NCBI GenBank assembly: GCA_965220245.1
Contig: CBDCPI010000011.1
Coordinates: 384,244-448,243 of the forward strand
From: CBDCPI01 sp965220245
Lineage (GTDB): Bacteria; Chloroflexota; Dehalococcoidia; Lucifugimonadales; UBA3495
Direction of reading: 5' to 3'
DNA: 64,000 nucleotides
The position numbers and the translations under genes were made by a program. Of this stretch, positions 1-8,551 are shown piece after piece (within the stretch, counting starts at the first letter, position 1; each line of letters starts with the position of its first letter). Under the pieces are notes generated by a model. That model was not told where the DNA came from and did no database searches. It saw nothing but the letters and a program-made list of their open reading frames with translations.

Positions 1-1
1 G

Positions 2-538
2 ATAGACATCGTCGTCTCCAATTCGGGAGGACCCCCGGAAGGCCGGGCGGTTGAGACCAGCGAGGAGACCTGGGACCGGGCTATCCAGATGGCGCTCACT
101 TTCTTCATCCGGATGGGACGGGAGACCGTGCCCCACTTGAGGCAAAATTCTTGGGGCCGCATCATTAACATTCTGGCCAGCACCGTGTATCAACCCATTG
201 ACAACCTGGTCACTTCCGGGGTGACCCGCTTGGGGGCGGTGGCCTACGCCAAGAGCTTGGCCGACGAGGTGGGCCGCGACAACATCCTAGTCAATAACGT
301 CGCCCCCGGGTTTTTGATGACCGACCGGATGGTCAGCCTATTCGAGACCCGGGCCGGAGAGACCGGACAAGATGTGGACACCCTGTTGCAAGCCCGTTCG
401 TCCACTATCCCCTTGGGCCGCTTCGGCAGGCCCGAAGAACTGGCGGACTTGGTGGCCTTTCTGGCTTCGGAGAAAAACGGCTACGTTACCGGTACGACGA
501 TCTTGGTGGACGGGGGAGTGGTCCGCTCGGTGATGTAG
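2..538 (+). CDS. SDR family oxidoreductase, C-terminal part (5' end outside window)
   Basis: The reading frame is open from base 2, so the gene begins before the window and the Rossmann GxxxGxG motif is not visible. What remains starts at the NNAG-equivalent motif (SNSGGPP), then the strand GRIINILAS with the expected catalytic Ser, and ends with the SDR tail GRPEELADLVAFLASE and GTTILVDGG. This resembles 3-oxoacyl-ACP reductase-like SDRs that act with NAD(P)H. The usual catalytic YxxxK is not seen: the equivalent stretch reads NLVTSGVTR. A subgroup of BKR-like SDRs is known to lack these residues, so the substrate, and even catalysis, is uncertain. It converges on the dienelactone hydrolase gene. 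Confidence 0.85.
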   Translation: MDIVVSNSGGPPEGRAVETSEETWDRAIQMALTFFIRMGRETVPHLRQNSWGRIINILASTVYQPIDNLVTSGVTRLGAVAYAKSLADEVGRDNILVNNVAPGFLMTDRMVSLFETRAGETGQDVDTLLQARSSTIPLGRFGRPEELADLVAFLASEKNGYVTGTTILVDGGVVRSVM

Positions 539-543
539 ATCCA

Positions 544-618
544 GGGCAACCACAAGGGTTGCCCCTACATTCTGATATTGCGGCGATTTTAGTTGTAGGG
601 GCGCCCCTTGTGGGCGCC
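544..618. terminator. Two R5-type hairpins between convergent genes
   Basis: Two stem-loops lie in the 89-bp gap between convergent genes: GGGCAACC/GGTTGCCC at 544-564 and GGCGCCC/GGGCGCC at 600-618. Both are flanked by the word TGTAGGGG or its complement CCCCTACA, marking them as members of one interspersed repeat family. The position suggests bidirectional termination, but there is no long T-run. Confidence 0.45.
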
Positions 619-627
619 TGGCCGTTT

Positions 628-1347
628 CTACTTCAGGTTGGCCTCAAACCAGGCCATGGCCTTGGCCCAAGCGTCTTGGGCCGCTTCGGCCCGGTGGCTG
701 CCGCGCACGTCGCAGTGGAAGCCGTGCCCCGCGCCCGCGTAGTTGTGGAACTCGTGGGCCTTGCCCAGCCGGGTCAGCTCGGCGTCTATCTGGGCTACGT
801 CGTCTGGTGTGGGGTTGGCGTCCTCCTCCCCGAACAGGCCCAGCACCGGGCAGTTGATGTTGGCGGTCTGTTCGAAGGGGGATGGGCCGTCGCCCAGCGA
901 GCCCATGATGTTGCCGCCGTAGAATACCACCGACGCCGAGAGGTCGGAGATGCTGGCCGCCGCCAAGTAGGACACCCGGCCGCCGAAGCAGAACCCGACG
1001 ATGCCGATCTTGTCGTTGACGAAGGACTGGCCCTTCAGGAAGTCTACGGCAGCGCGAACGTCGGCGGCGATCCCGGCGTCAGTGCACTGCTGCATCCGGC
1101 CGATGGCAGTCTGCAACTCTTCGTGCAGCCCGGTGATCATCGGCCCTTGGCTGTGGAACATGGCTGGCGCCAGACCTACGTACCCCGCAGCGGGCAACCG
1201 GTCGGCCACGGACTGGATGTGGGAGTTCACTCCCCAAATCTCTTGAATTACGACGATAGCGGGGTGCGGTCCGTCCCCCTCCGGCTGGGTCAGGTACCCC
1301 TCCATGTTGCTGCCTTCGACGTCAATGTCTACCCAACTCGCTGGCAT
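628..1347 (-). CDS. Dienelactone hydrolase family protein
   Basis: Alpha/beta-hydrolase of the dienelactone hydrolase family (about 239 aa). Visible signatures are the nucleophile motif GFCFGGR (Cys nucleophile, as in carboxymethylenebutenolidase), an acidic residue in GLFGEEDANP and the catalytic His in AGAGHGFHCD. Members hydrolyse lactones or small esters in the cytoplasm; the substrate here is unknown. I place the start at the ATG at 1347 because AGGAGAAAAG lies directly upstream; an in-frame ATG at 1401 would add 18 residues without a clear ribosome site. The upstream region holds a GCAGCC/GGCTGC hairpin (about 1380-1400). It is convergent with the SDR gene. Confidence 0.9.
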   Translation of the reverse strand: MPASWVDIDVEGSNMEGYLTQPEGDGPHPAIVVIQEIWGVNSHIQSVADRLPAAGYVGLAPAMFHSQGPMITGLHEELQTAIGRMQQCTDAGIAADVRAAVDFLKGQSFVNDKIGIVGFCFGGRVSYLAAASISDLSASVVFYGGNIMGSLGDGPSPFEQTANINCPVLGLFGEEDANPTPDDVAQIDAELTRLGKAHEFHNYAGAGHGFHCDVRGSHRAEAAQDAWAKAMAWFEANLK

Positions 1348-1469
1348 AGTCTTTTCTCCTGTCCAATAGCAAATTTGAAGCAGCCTTTTTGGAGGCTGCA
1401 CGGAGGCCTCTTTTGGTCTCCGTTCCGGTTAACCTTATTTTAGCATGGCGATGTGGGCTGGCCGCGATT

Positions 1470-2903
1470 CTAGGCTCCAGCAGCAACCTTTGGCCTTAGC
1501 CCTTGGTTTGGGGACACCCCTTCATAGTTGTGGGCGATCTGAAACAGCAACTCCTCTTTGAAGGGACCGGTGATGAACTGGACCCCGATGGGCAGGCCGC
1601 CCTCGGTTACTCCACAGGGGACCGTGATTGCGGGGAGGCCGGTGCCGTTCATGGGGCTGGTGTTCCGGGAAATCAAGCTCGAACCAGGGCCCCTCACCCG
1701 GTGGCTTTGGCCATTCATCTCGATGTATGGAGCGTCGATGCGAGGCGCTGCCACCGGCGCCGTCGGGGTTACTAGGAAGTCGAGCTGTTGCATGACGCGA
1801 GCGTACTCTTCTTGGATTATCCGCTGCACTTTCAGGGCCTTGGAGTAGTCCCGGCCCAACACGAACTGCCCAGGAAGCGTGCGGTAGAGAGTATCCGGGC
1901 CGTAGTCCTCCCGGTTCGATTTTATATACGGCTCGTGGGTGACCACCGAGTCGGCCATAGCGGCGATGCGAAGGGCCCCGAAGTACTTCATCGCCGGTAA
2001 GTCAATCTCTTGAAGCTCCGCGCCCAACTCCTCCAGAGCAGCAATGGACCGCCGCACCGACCCTTCGACCTCGGGGTCCAGCATTTCAAAGTAGTGGTTG
2101 GACGGGACCCCCATCCTCAGACCCCGCAACCCCTTTTCCAGAGATGAACTGAAGTCCGGCACCGGTACCGGCACCGTGCTGGGGTCCAACGGGTCATGCC
2201 CGGCAATGGCTTGTAATACCAGAGCGCTGTCGGCCACCGACCGGGTCATGGGCCCGATATGGTCGCCGTTGAAGCTGGTGACCAGCAGCCCCCGTTGGCT
2301 GACCCGGCCAAAGGACTGCTTCAACCCAACGACGCCGCAGAAAGTGCCGGGTAAGCGCACCGAGCCTCCCAAGTCGGTGCCCAAAGAGGCGAAAGTAACC
2401 CCGGCGGCCACGTTGGCCCCACCGCCGCCACTGGACCCGCCGGGGATGTGGTCCAAGCCCCACGGGTTGTGCACCGCGCCGAAGTGCGGGTTGTTGGAGG
2501 TTGCCCCGGCAGCAAATTCCTCCAGGTTCTCTTTGCCCAGGATGACAGCCCCCGCTTGCTCGCAGCGGCGGACCGCCTCGGCGTCGTCGTCAGGGACGTA
2601 GTCGGCCAAGACCTTAGTCCCCAGGGTGGTGCGAATCCCGGCGGTGGCCAGGTTGTCCTTAAGACCGATGGGTATGCCTTGGAGAGGCCCCTTGTAGTCG
2701 CCGCGAGAGATCGCCGCCTCTTGCTCCCGGGCTTGCTCCATTGCCCGGTCATGGAGAATAGTAATGAACGAGTTCAGCGTGGGCTGGAGCCTATCCGCTT
2801 CGGCCAAGGCGGCTTCGGTCAACTCGACCGGGGAGATTTCCTGGCTTCGGATTCTGGGCGCCAGCTCGGAAATGGTCATTTTTAGCAGTTCGGTGTTGGG
2901 CAT
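1470..2903 (-). CDS. Amidase, GatA-like (amidase signature family)
   Basis: A 477-residue amidase-signature enzyme. The Ser-cisSer-Lys triad can be placed at Lys82 (GLKDN), Ser157 (GGSSGG) and Ser181 (LGGSVR), with the same 75 and 24 residue spacings as in GatA. Such enzymes hydrolyse amides; GatA proper releases ammonia for transamidation of Glu-tRNA(Gln) or Asp-tRNA(Asn). The small gene just upstream on the same strand resembles GatC or the AtzG partner of AtzE-type hydrolases. No gatB is seen, so a catabolic amidase or biuret/carboxamide hydrolase is at least as likely as a tRNA amidotransferase subunit. Confidence 0.88.
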   Translation of the reverse strand: MPNTELLKMTISELAPRIRSQEISPVELTEAALAEADRLQPTLNSFITILHDRAMEQAREQEAAISRGDYKGPLQGIPIGLKDNLATAGIRTTLGTKVLADYVPDDDAEAVRRCEQAGAVILGKENLEEFAAGATSNNPHFGAVHNPWGLDHIPGGSSGGGGANVAAGVTFASLGTDLGGSVRLPGTFCGVVGLKQSFGRVSQRGLLVTSFNGDHIGPMTRSVADSALVLQAIAGHDPLDPSTVPVPVPDFSSSLEKGLRGLRMGVPSNHYFEMLDPEVEGSVRRSIAALEELGAELQEIDLPAMKYFGALRIAAMADSVVTHEPYIKSNREDYGPDTLYRTLPGQFVLGRDYSKALKVQRIIQEEYARVMQQLDFLVTPTAPVAAPRIDAPYIEMNGQSHRVRGPGSSLISRNTSPMNGTGLPAITVPCGVTEGGLPIGVQFITGPFKEELLFQIAHNYEGVSPNQGLRPKVAAGA

Positions 2904-2917
2904 GGGGATAACCTCAC

Positions 2918-3124
2918 TTATTCGGGTGCTTCGGGCAACCGCAGCAAGCGGCTGGAAAATACGTCCGATAGGTCCAAGTCTTCCAGCTTCTGCAACTCCT
3001 CCAAGTAATAGTCCAGCTCCGGCCGGACTATAGCGAGTTCCTCATCGGATAGCTCGAATCCGTGGTAGTCTCGAATCATCGCCTTCAGGGTTTCATCGGG
3101 CAAAGCCAAGTCCGTCACCTCCAT
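2918..3124 (-). CDS. Small GatC/AtzG-like amidase partner
   Basis: A 68-residue acidic, mainly helical protein (ATG at 3124, following a short upstream extension of the same frame). It ends 14 bases before the amidase start, which suggests translation from the same mRNA. Length, acidity and the pattern of a short helical hairpin (LSDEELAIVRPELDYYLEEL) fit the GatC/AtzG class, which wraps around and stabilises the amidase subunit. Sequence similarity is weak by eye, so the call rests mainly on size and gene order. Confidence 0.6.
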   Translation of the reverse strand: MEVTDLALPDETLKAMIRDYHGFELSDEELAIVRPELDYYLEELQKLEDLDLSDVFSSRLLRLPEAPE

Positions 3125-3228
3125 TTTCGAAAGATGCCCGCAGTTGATAGGCCGCAATTAATCGGGGTGAGTGTAAAGCAGAGGGTACCGGAAATCCAGA
3201 GCCTCATTATTTTCCAACAGGGCCTGGG

Positions 3229-4202
3229 GTAAGTGTTCAGACTTGAGGGGAAATGAGCAGCCGGCGGGTTTCCAGGAAGGGATTGAGGCCCTTGGCCCGC
3301 CAAGCGCCGAAGAGGGAGGCCAGAGCCATTTTGCTGTCGCTGCCCTGTTCGGAGCGGGTCCCGCCGCTGATTTTCCGGCTGACTACCAGGCGGCGAAGAC
3401 TGCGTTCCGCAGCGTTATTGTCCGAGGGCGCCTCCGGGTGAGACACGAAGACAAACAGTTCCTTGATGTGCCGCTCTATCCGCCGGCAGAGCTTGGCTTG
3501 CACTGCCAATGGGTCTTCCAGGAAAGGGCGGCACAGCGCCAGCAACCGCTCTTCCAGCGCCAATTGGCCTTGGTGCAGGGGCCTCCTCCCGCCGCCGCCC
3601 ACTCCCTGGCCTTGGTGTAGAGTCGCTGCACTCCATGGGCCCACTTTGCCAAGACCGTATCTTCCGGGTACAGCGCCTTCAGCTTGTGGATGTCCCGCAG
3701 CAGGTGGGCCCAACACCGCTGTTTCAATCCGGGGTAGTGATCGTAGGAGGCGTAGAAATCGCTCACCAGAATCCCGCCGAAGGACTCGCAGGACCTCGTC
3801 CACCACCTCCTTGCCCCGGCCCCGGCGCAGGAAGAACCGCTCCGTGGGCGTACTGAAAGTCCAAACGTAGCCGTTTTTCCCGTTCTCCCGCCAGCCCGTC
3901 TCATCAGCGTGGACCACCGGGCTGGAACGGATGCGCTCCAGAATCTCGCCCACTTCCGGCCCTCCCTGCCTGGCAACCTGGTGGACAGCCCGGACGATGG
4001 CCCCAACGCTCAGTTTCAACTGATGCAACGTTCGCAGATACCATTGGATGGTCCTTACGGGCAACCGGGCCTCTTCCCGCAGGGTCACGATCAGGCTCAC
4101 CAGGTTGGCCCCCAGGCGTTGACGGCCCGCGGCCAGACCTTTCAGGGGGTCCTGGGGCCGCCGCCGTTTCCGGCACAATGGACAGGTCCGGGCTATGAAT
4201 AC
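3229..4202 (-). pseudogene. Truncated, frameshifted IS66 transposase copy
   Basis: This is a near-identical second copy of the C-terminal two thirds of the adjacent IS66-type transposase. It carries its own left inverted repeat (GTAAGTGTTCAGACTTG, from 3229) but stops abruptly at 4202, where the next copy's left end begins. The zinc-finger N-terminus is missing. Relative to the intact copy it lacks two bases near 3785, so the segment with the second catalytic Asp (SDFYASYDH in the intact copy) is read out of frame. A compensating indel near 3580-3600 restores the frame for the C-terminus. It cannot encode a working transposase. Confidence 0.9.
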
Positions 4203-5670
4203 GTAAGTGTTCAGACTTGAGGGGAAATGAGCAACCGGCGGGTTTCCAGGAAGGGATTGAGGCCCTTGGCCCGCCAAGCGCCGAAGAGGGAGGCCAGAGC
4301 CATTTTGCTGTCGCTGCCCTGTTCGGAGCGGGTCCCGCCGCTGATTTTCCGGCTGACTACCAGGTGGCGGAGACTGCGTTCGGCGGCATTGTTGTCCGAA
4401 GGCGTCTCCGGATGAGACACGAAGACAAACAGTTCCTTGATGTGCCGTTCAATCCGCCGGCAGAGCTTGGCTTGCACTGCCAATGGGTCTTCCAGGAAAG
4501 GGCGGCACAGCGCCAGCAACCGCTCTTCCAAGAGCAACTGTCCCCGGGGCGGGGGCCGTCCGCCTTCCGCCGCCCATGCCCGGGCCTTGACGTAAAGCCG
4601 CTGCACTCCCAGCGCCCATTGAGCCCGCCCGCCGTCTTCCGGGTACAGCGCCTTCAGCTTGTGGATGTCCCGAAGCAGGTGGGCCCAACACCGCTGTTTC
4701 AATCCGGGGTAGTGATCGTAGGAGGCGTAGAAATCGCTCACCAGAATCCCGCCGAAGGACTCGCCCAGGACCTCGTCCACCACCTCCTTGCCCCGGCCCC
4801 GGCGCAGGAAGAACCGCTCCGTGGGCGTACTGAAAGTCCAAACGTAGCCGTTTTTCCCGTTCTCCCGCCAGCCCGTCTCATCAGCGTGGACCACCGGGCT
4901 GGAACGGATGCGCTCCAGAATCTCGCCCACTTCCGGTCCGGCTTGCCTGGCAACCTGGTGGACAGCCCGGACGATGGCCCCAACGCTCAGTTTCAACTGA
5001 TGCAACGTTCGCAGATACCATTGGATGGTCCTTACGGGCAACCGGGCCTCTTCCCGCAGGGTCACGATCAGGCTCACCAGGTTGGCCCCCAGGCGTTGAC
5101 GGCCCGCGGCCAGACCTTTCAGGGGGTCCTGGGGCCGCCGCCGTTTCCGGCACAATGGACAGGTCCGGGCTATGAATACGTGCTCCGTGACTTCCGCCGG
5201 GACTACCGGAATGTCTATGACCTCCCGGGTCCGCTGCGCCCATCCCCCAGTCAGGGTGGTATGGCAATCGGGGCAAGACTCCGGGGCGTGGACCACCCGC
5301 CCGGTGGGTTCCATCCGCGGCCGGGCAAAGCCGTGCTGACGCTTCCTGCGCGGCTTCTTTCCTTCCGCCGCCGGCTTCTTGCGCCTGGCGGCGGGCTTAT
5401 GCCCGGGCATCCTGGCTCCCGGTCCGCCACCGGACAGACGGGCTTCCAGGCTCTCGATCCGCTGGCGCAGTTCGGCAATCATGCCCTGTTGCCCGGTGAT
5501 GACCCCCTGCTGTTCCGCGATAACCGCCAGCAGCGTCTCCCGGTTCGCCAGGTCCAGGTCCACTTCCGTTTCCATTGTTCTCTTATGCCACATCCGGCCC
5601 CCGGACGCCAGTGTTTTTCAGCGCGGCGGCGGGGTTTGGCAAATTCACCTCATCAAGTCTGAACAGTTAC
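4203..5670 (-). mobile_element. IS66-family element (single-ORF type), complete
   Basis: About 1.47 kb, bounded by imperfect inverted repeats: GTAAGTGTTCAGACTTG at 4203 and the complement of GTAACTGTTCAGACTTG ending at 5670 (16 of 17 match). It holds one transposase gene and no tnpA/tnpB accessory genes, as in the small ISBst12-like group of IS66. The truncated copy is fused to its left. The outer flanks of the whole array read GGCCTGGG (3221-3228) and GGCCTTGG (5671-5678), 7 of 8 matching, compatible with the 8-bp target duplication of IS66 elements. Confidence 0.88.
4211..5575 (-). CDS. IS66 family transposase
   Basis: A 454-residue transposase. An N-terminal coiled coil (AEQQGVITGQQGMIAELRQR) is followed by a Lys/Arg-rich, Pro-rich linker, a CPDC...CPLC zinc finger and the DDE catalytic core with Asp in VVHADETGW, Asp in VSDFYASYDH and Glu in NNAAERSLR. 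The product binds the element ends and catalyses cut-and-paste transposition. The stop codon lies inside the left inverted repeat. I prefer the ATG at 5575 to the one at 5593. Reading frame and catalytic residues appear intact, so the element may still be active. Confidence 0.93.
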   Translation of the reverse strand: METEVDLDLANRETLLAVIAEQQGVITGQQGMIAELRQRIESLEARLSGGGPGARMPGHKPAARRKKPAAEGKKPRRKRQHGFARPRMEPTGRVVHAPESCPDCHTTLTGGWAQRTREVIDIPVVPAEVTEHVFIARTCPLCRKRRRPQDPLKGLAAGRQRLGANLVSLIVTLREEARLPVRTIQWYLRTLHQLKLSVGAIVRAVHQVARQAGPEVGEILERIRSSPVVHADETGWRENGKNGYVWTFSTPTERFFLRRGRGKEVVDEVLGESFGGILVSDFYASYDHYPGLKQRCWAHLLRDIHKLKALYPEDGGRAQWALGVQRLYVKARAWAAEGGRPPPRGQLLLEERLLALCRPFLEDPLAVQAKLCRRIERHIKELFVFVSHPETPSDNNAAERSLRHLVVSRKISGGTRSEQGSDSKMALASLFGAWRAKGLNPFLETRRLLISPQV

Positions 5671-5690
5671 GGCCTTGGGCCGCGCATTTA

Positions 5691-5736
5691 ACTTTGGGTC
5701 TGCTACCTGTATTACTTTGGGTCTGCTACCTGTATT
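5691..5736. repeat. 23-bp perfect tandem duplication
   Basis: Two exact head-to-tail copies of a 23-bp unit (ACTTTGGGTCTGCTACCTGT plus ATT) lie between the IS66 right flank and the carboxyltransferase gene. They may reflect slippage next to the insertion or a duplicated regulatory word upstream of accDA. Confidence 0.8.
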
Positions 5737-5814
5737 ATAGATAAGATAGGCTGGTTTACGCCGTCGCCCGCAGGGCGTCCAAGTATCCGGCTTGGCAGAA
5801 ATGGAGGAGCCGAG

Positions 5815-7638
5815 TTGCGGAACCTGGCGAGTTTCTTGGTCCACTTGTTTGGGCACGACGGGGAAATGGACCGGGTCTATTTGTCGGTGGTGCATGACCG
5901 CTGTTTGTTGTGCGAGGAGCCCATCGGTGAGTCCCCGGCCTACTTGACCTATCGGGTTTGCCCCTACTGCCGGTTCCACTACACCCTCACCGCTAGGCAA
6001 AGAATCGAGTTACTGGCCGACAAGGGTTCCTTCAAAGAGTCCCACAAGTACCTGAGCTCGGTATCGCCGCTGTCATTCTCCCGGCGCGGCCGCTACCGCA
6101 AGATGCTCTCTCAAGACCAGAACCGCACCGGCCTCACCGAGGCCGCCGTTACCGGACGGTGCCGCATCGACGGCATTGACGCCATGCTGGTGGTCTTGGA
6201 TTTTGGGTTCATGGGCGGCAGCATGGGCAGCGTGGTTGGCGAGAAGGTGGCCACCGCCCTGGAGACGGCGGCCCGCCGCAGCCTGCCGGTGATCGCCTTG
6301 GTATCCGGCGGCGGCGCCAGGGTCCAAGAAGGGGTATTGTCGTTAATGCAGATGGCGAAGACGGTGGCGACCGCCAACCGGCTTCGGGAAGAGGGAGCGC
6401 CTTTTATAGTAGTCCTGTCCAACCCGTCCACCGGCCAGGCTTACGCCAGCTTTGCCAATCTGGCCGACGTGATATTGGCCGAGCCGGGCTCACTGATTGG
6501 CTTATCACCCTTGCGGGCCCTCCGGGAGGCATCGGACCGGCCCCTGCCTTTGGACGCGCACACGGCCGAAGCTCATTTGGGGCACGGCCTGTTGGACAAC
6601 GTGGTGGACCGGGAAGCGTTACACTCTCGCTTGTCCACTCTCCTGCAAATTCTCACCTCCCAAAAGCTCTGGAAGACTAGCCACAAGGAGTTGCTCAAGT
6701 CGGAACCGGAACCGCCCGAGGAGGCTGATGTTTGGGAAGCCGTAACCATCGCCCGTCACGCCGAGCGGCCTCTGGCCATGGCTTACATGCGGTCGATGGT
6801 GGAGCCCTTCATTGAGTTGCGGGGGGACCGGCTCAACAGCGACGACCGGTCGATAGTTGGCGGCGTCGGCTTCTTGGGCGGCGAGCCGGTGGTCATCATC
6901 GGCCAGCAGCGCCGCCCACCTCTGGAAGGGGAACGCTACCACGTTTACCCCGACGGGCTCCGTAAGGCGCAGCGGTTGATCAGCCTGGCGTCCCGGTTCA
7001 AACTGCCGTTGGTTACTCTCATCGACACCCAGGGGGCGCACCCGGGACTGGAAGCCGAGGAGCAGGGCATCGGAAACGCCATCGCCACCACCCTTTCCCA
7101 AATGGTAGAGGCTCCAATACCGATTGTATCCGTGATCATTGGCGAGGGGGGCAGCGAGGGCGCTTTGGCCTTGGGGTTGTCGGACCGCATCCTGATGCAG
7201 CAGTATGCCATCTACTCCCCGATCTCATTGAACCACCACTTGGGCGGCCCCTTCCCGGATCACATGCTAGACCGGGAAGCGGCGCAGGCCTTGATGCTGA
7301 CGGCCCAAGACTGCGTGGAGTTGGGCATCGCCGACAGTATCGTGGGTGAGCCGGAGGGCGGCTCTCACACCAACCCCAGGGAAGCGGCTACCGTGGTGCA
7401 AGCAGCGGTGGCAAGGAACATCTGCGAGCTTTCCAAGCTGTCGGAAAGTAAGCTGCTGAAGCGCCGGTATCTGAAGTTCCGGCGCATGGGGGAGCAGACC
7501 GCTTACTCCCAAGAGGCGTTGGGGCTGGAGGTGGAGTTGCTGATCAACATCTCCGCCGACGGGGAACGGCAAGGCCGGATGAATAGGGCCCACAAAACGA
7601 GAACCTCGGAGGCGGGCGCCCACGAGGTCCCAGCTTAG
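5815..7638 (+). CDS. accDA: Acetyl-CoA carboxylase carboxyltransferase, fused beta (AccD) and alpha (AccA) subunits
   Basis: A 607-residue fusion. The N-terminal half is AccD-like, with a four-Cys zinc ribbon (Cys30, Cys33, Cys49, Cys52) and the crotonase-fold core (VSGGGARVQEG). From about residue 310 the AccA half follows (IELRGDR, LIDTQGAHPG, IGEGGSEGALAL). Together they transfer the carboxyl group from carboxybiotin to acetyl-CoA, giving malonyl-CoA in the cytoplasm. Biotin carboxylase and carrier genes are not in this window. The start is a TTG at 5815 preceded by GGAGGAGC; an ATG at 5865 would cut the segment before the zinc ribbon. The last 35 residues are low-complexity and polar. Confidence 0.93.
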   Translation: MRNLASFLVHLFGHDGEMDRVYLSVVHDRCLLCEEPIGESPAYLTYRVCPYCRFHYTLTARQRIELLADKGSFKESHKYLSSVSPLSFSRRGRYRKMLSQDQNRTGLTEAAVTGRCRIDGIDAMLVVLDFGFMGGSMGSVVGEKVATALETAARRSLPVIALVSGGGARVQEGVLSLMQMAKTVATANRLREEGAPFIVVLSNPSTGQAYASFANLADVILAEPGSLIGLSPLRALREASDRPLPLDAHTAEAHLGHGLLDNVVDREALHSRLSTLLQILTSQKLWKTSHKELLKSEPEPPEEADVWEAVTIARHAERPLAMAYMRSMVEPFIELRGDRLNSDDRSIVGGVGFLGGEPVVIIGQQRRPPLEGERYHVYPDGLRKAQRLISLASRFKLPLVTLIDTQGAHPGLEAEEQGIGNAIATTLSQMVEAPIPIVSVIIGEGGSEGALALGLSDRILMQQYAIYSPISLNHHLGGPFPDHMLDREAAQALMLTAQDCVELGIADSIVGEPEGGSHTNPREAATVVQAAVARNICELSKLSESKLLKRRYLKFRRMGEQTAYSQEALGLEVELLINISADGERQGRMNRAHKTRTSEAGAHEVPA

Positions 7639-7670
7639 GGGTGGACTAACTTACTCAGAGGTTGGGTTAG

Positions 7671-7701
7671 AAGTCCCCTCTCCCACGGGGAGAGGGGACT
7701 T
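7671..7701. terminator. Strong hairpin between convergent accDA and mrp (R3 family)
   Basis: A 14-bp perfect stem (AAGTCCCCTCTCCC / GGGAGAGGGGACTT) with a 3-base loop sits between convergent genes. It belongs to the same interspersed hairpin family (R3) found at 35.2 and 55.9 kb, so a repeat unit may serve here as a bidirectional terminator. Confidence 0.65.
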
Positions 7702-7713
7702 TGCATACATCCT

Positions 7714-8523
7714 CTAGGGAGCGTCCCGGCCAAATTCCTTCAGGCTCTTACGCATACCTGTTGCCAGGTGGGTGTACTCCAGCCCTACGTCTTTGTCGGC
7801 TAAGACGGTGGGTTTAGATGAGTCCCGGTAGCTGGCCCGTAGCGCCATACTTCCCAGGAACGGCGCATCCACCTCATGGGCTAGGCTTAACCCCGCCCCT
7901 TCACCGAATATCTCTCCGGAGTAGTTTTCCACCACGCCCAACACGTTCAAGTTGAGCTTCCGGATCATGTTGATGCAGCGTCTGGCGTCAATGTTGGCCA
8001 ACTCTTGAGGCGTGCTGACCACCACGAAGCCGTCCATAGGCAGCGTTTGCATCACCGTGAGCGGAGCGTCGGAAGTGCCCGGGGGAAGGTCTACTACCAG
8101 GTAGTCCAACTCTCCCCACTCGGTTGCTTGAAGGAACTGGTTGATCGCATTGTGGATCATGGGGCCGCGCCAGATAATCGCTTCCTCTTCCTTTTCTTGG
8201 AAGAAGGCCATGGAAACGACTTTTACCCCCCACTTCTCGGCGGGAATAATCTCGCCATCCACGTAGTCCGGCTTGTCGTCGATCCCTAGAACCTTGGTGA
8301 CGTTGGGGCAGTCGATGTCTACATCCAACAGTCCAACGCTGTTACCCTGTTGCGCCAGGGTCGCCGCTAAATTGACCGCCACGGTGGTCTTGCCGACACC
8401 GCCCTTGCCGCTGTAGACGCCGATCTTGGATGTTATTTTTGCCAAACGGCCGGTAATCGCGCGCTTCTGTTGCCAGCTACGCTTGATTTGTTCCAACCGG
8501 GCATTTTCTTGGGGAGTTGCCAT
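7714..8523 (-). CDS. Mrp/NBP35-family P-loop ATPase (Fe-S carrier type)
   Basis: A 269-residue P-loop ATPase with the deviant Walker A SGKGGVGKTT (residues 38-47), a MinD/Mrp-type Asp motif (LLDVDIDCPN) and a switch region VDLPPGTSDAP typical of Mrp/ApbC. Mrp proteins hold and transfer Fe-S clusters in the cytoplasm. The usual cluster-binding CPxC following the VENMS motif is not here: the stretch reads VVENYSGEIFGEGAG. An Fe-S assembly factor of MIP18 type is encoded just upstream on the same strand, supporting a role in Fe-S biogenesis, but this protein may bind its cluster differently or act as a partner ATPase. Confidence 0.88.
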   Translation of the reverse strand: MATPQENARLEQIKRSWQQKRAITGRLAKITSKIGVYSGKGGVGKTTVAVNLAATLAQQGNSVGLLDVDIDCPNVTKVLGIDDKPDYVDGEIIPAEKWGVKVVSMAFFQEKEEEAIIWRGPMIHNAINQFLQATEWGELDYLVVDLPPGTSDAPLTVMQTLPMDGFVVVSTPQELANIDARRCINMIRKLNLNVLGVVENYSGEIFGEGAGLSLAHEVDAPFLGSMALRASYRDSSKPTVLADKDVGLEYTHLATGMRKSLKEFGRDAP

Positions 8524-8551
8524 TCTGATTACCTACTAAGTTCCCGGTTGG

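Noticed and set aside
559..1443. Long plus-strand ORF (294 codons) over the dienelactone hydrolase gene
   Set aside because: It is antisense to a gene with clear catalytic motifs; high G+C sequence leaves such frames open by chance, and the translation has no recognisable domain.
4217..5662. 481-codon plus-strand ORF across the IS66 element
   Set aside because: Antisense shadow of the transposase; the same kind of frame appears over the truncated copy.
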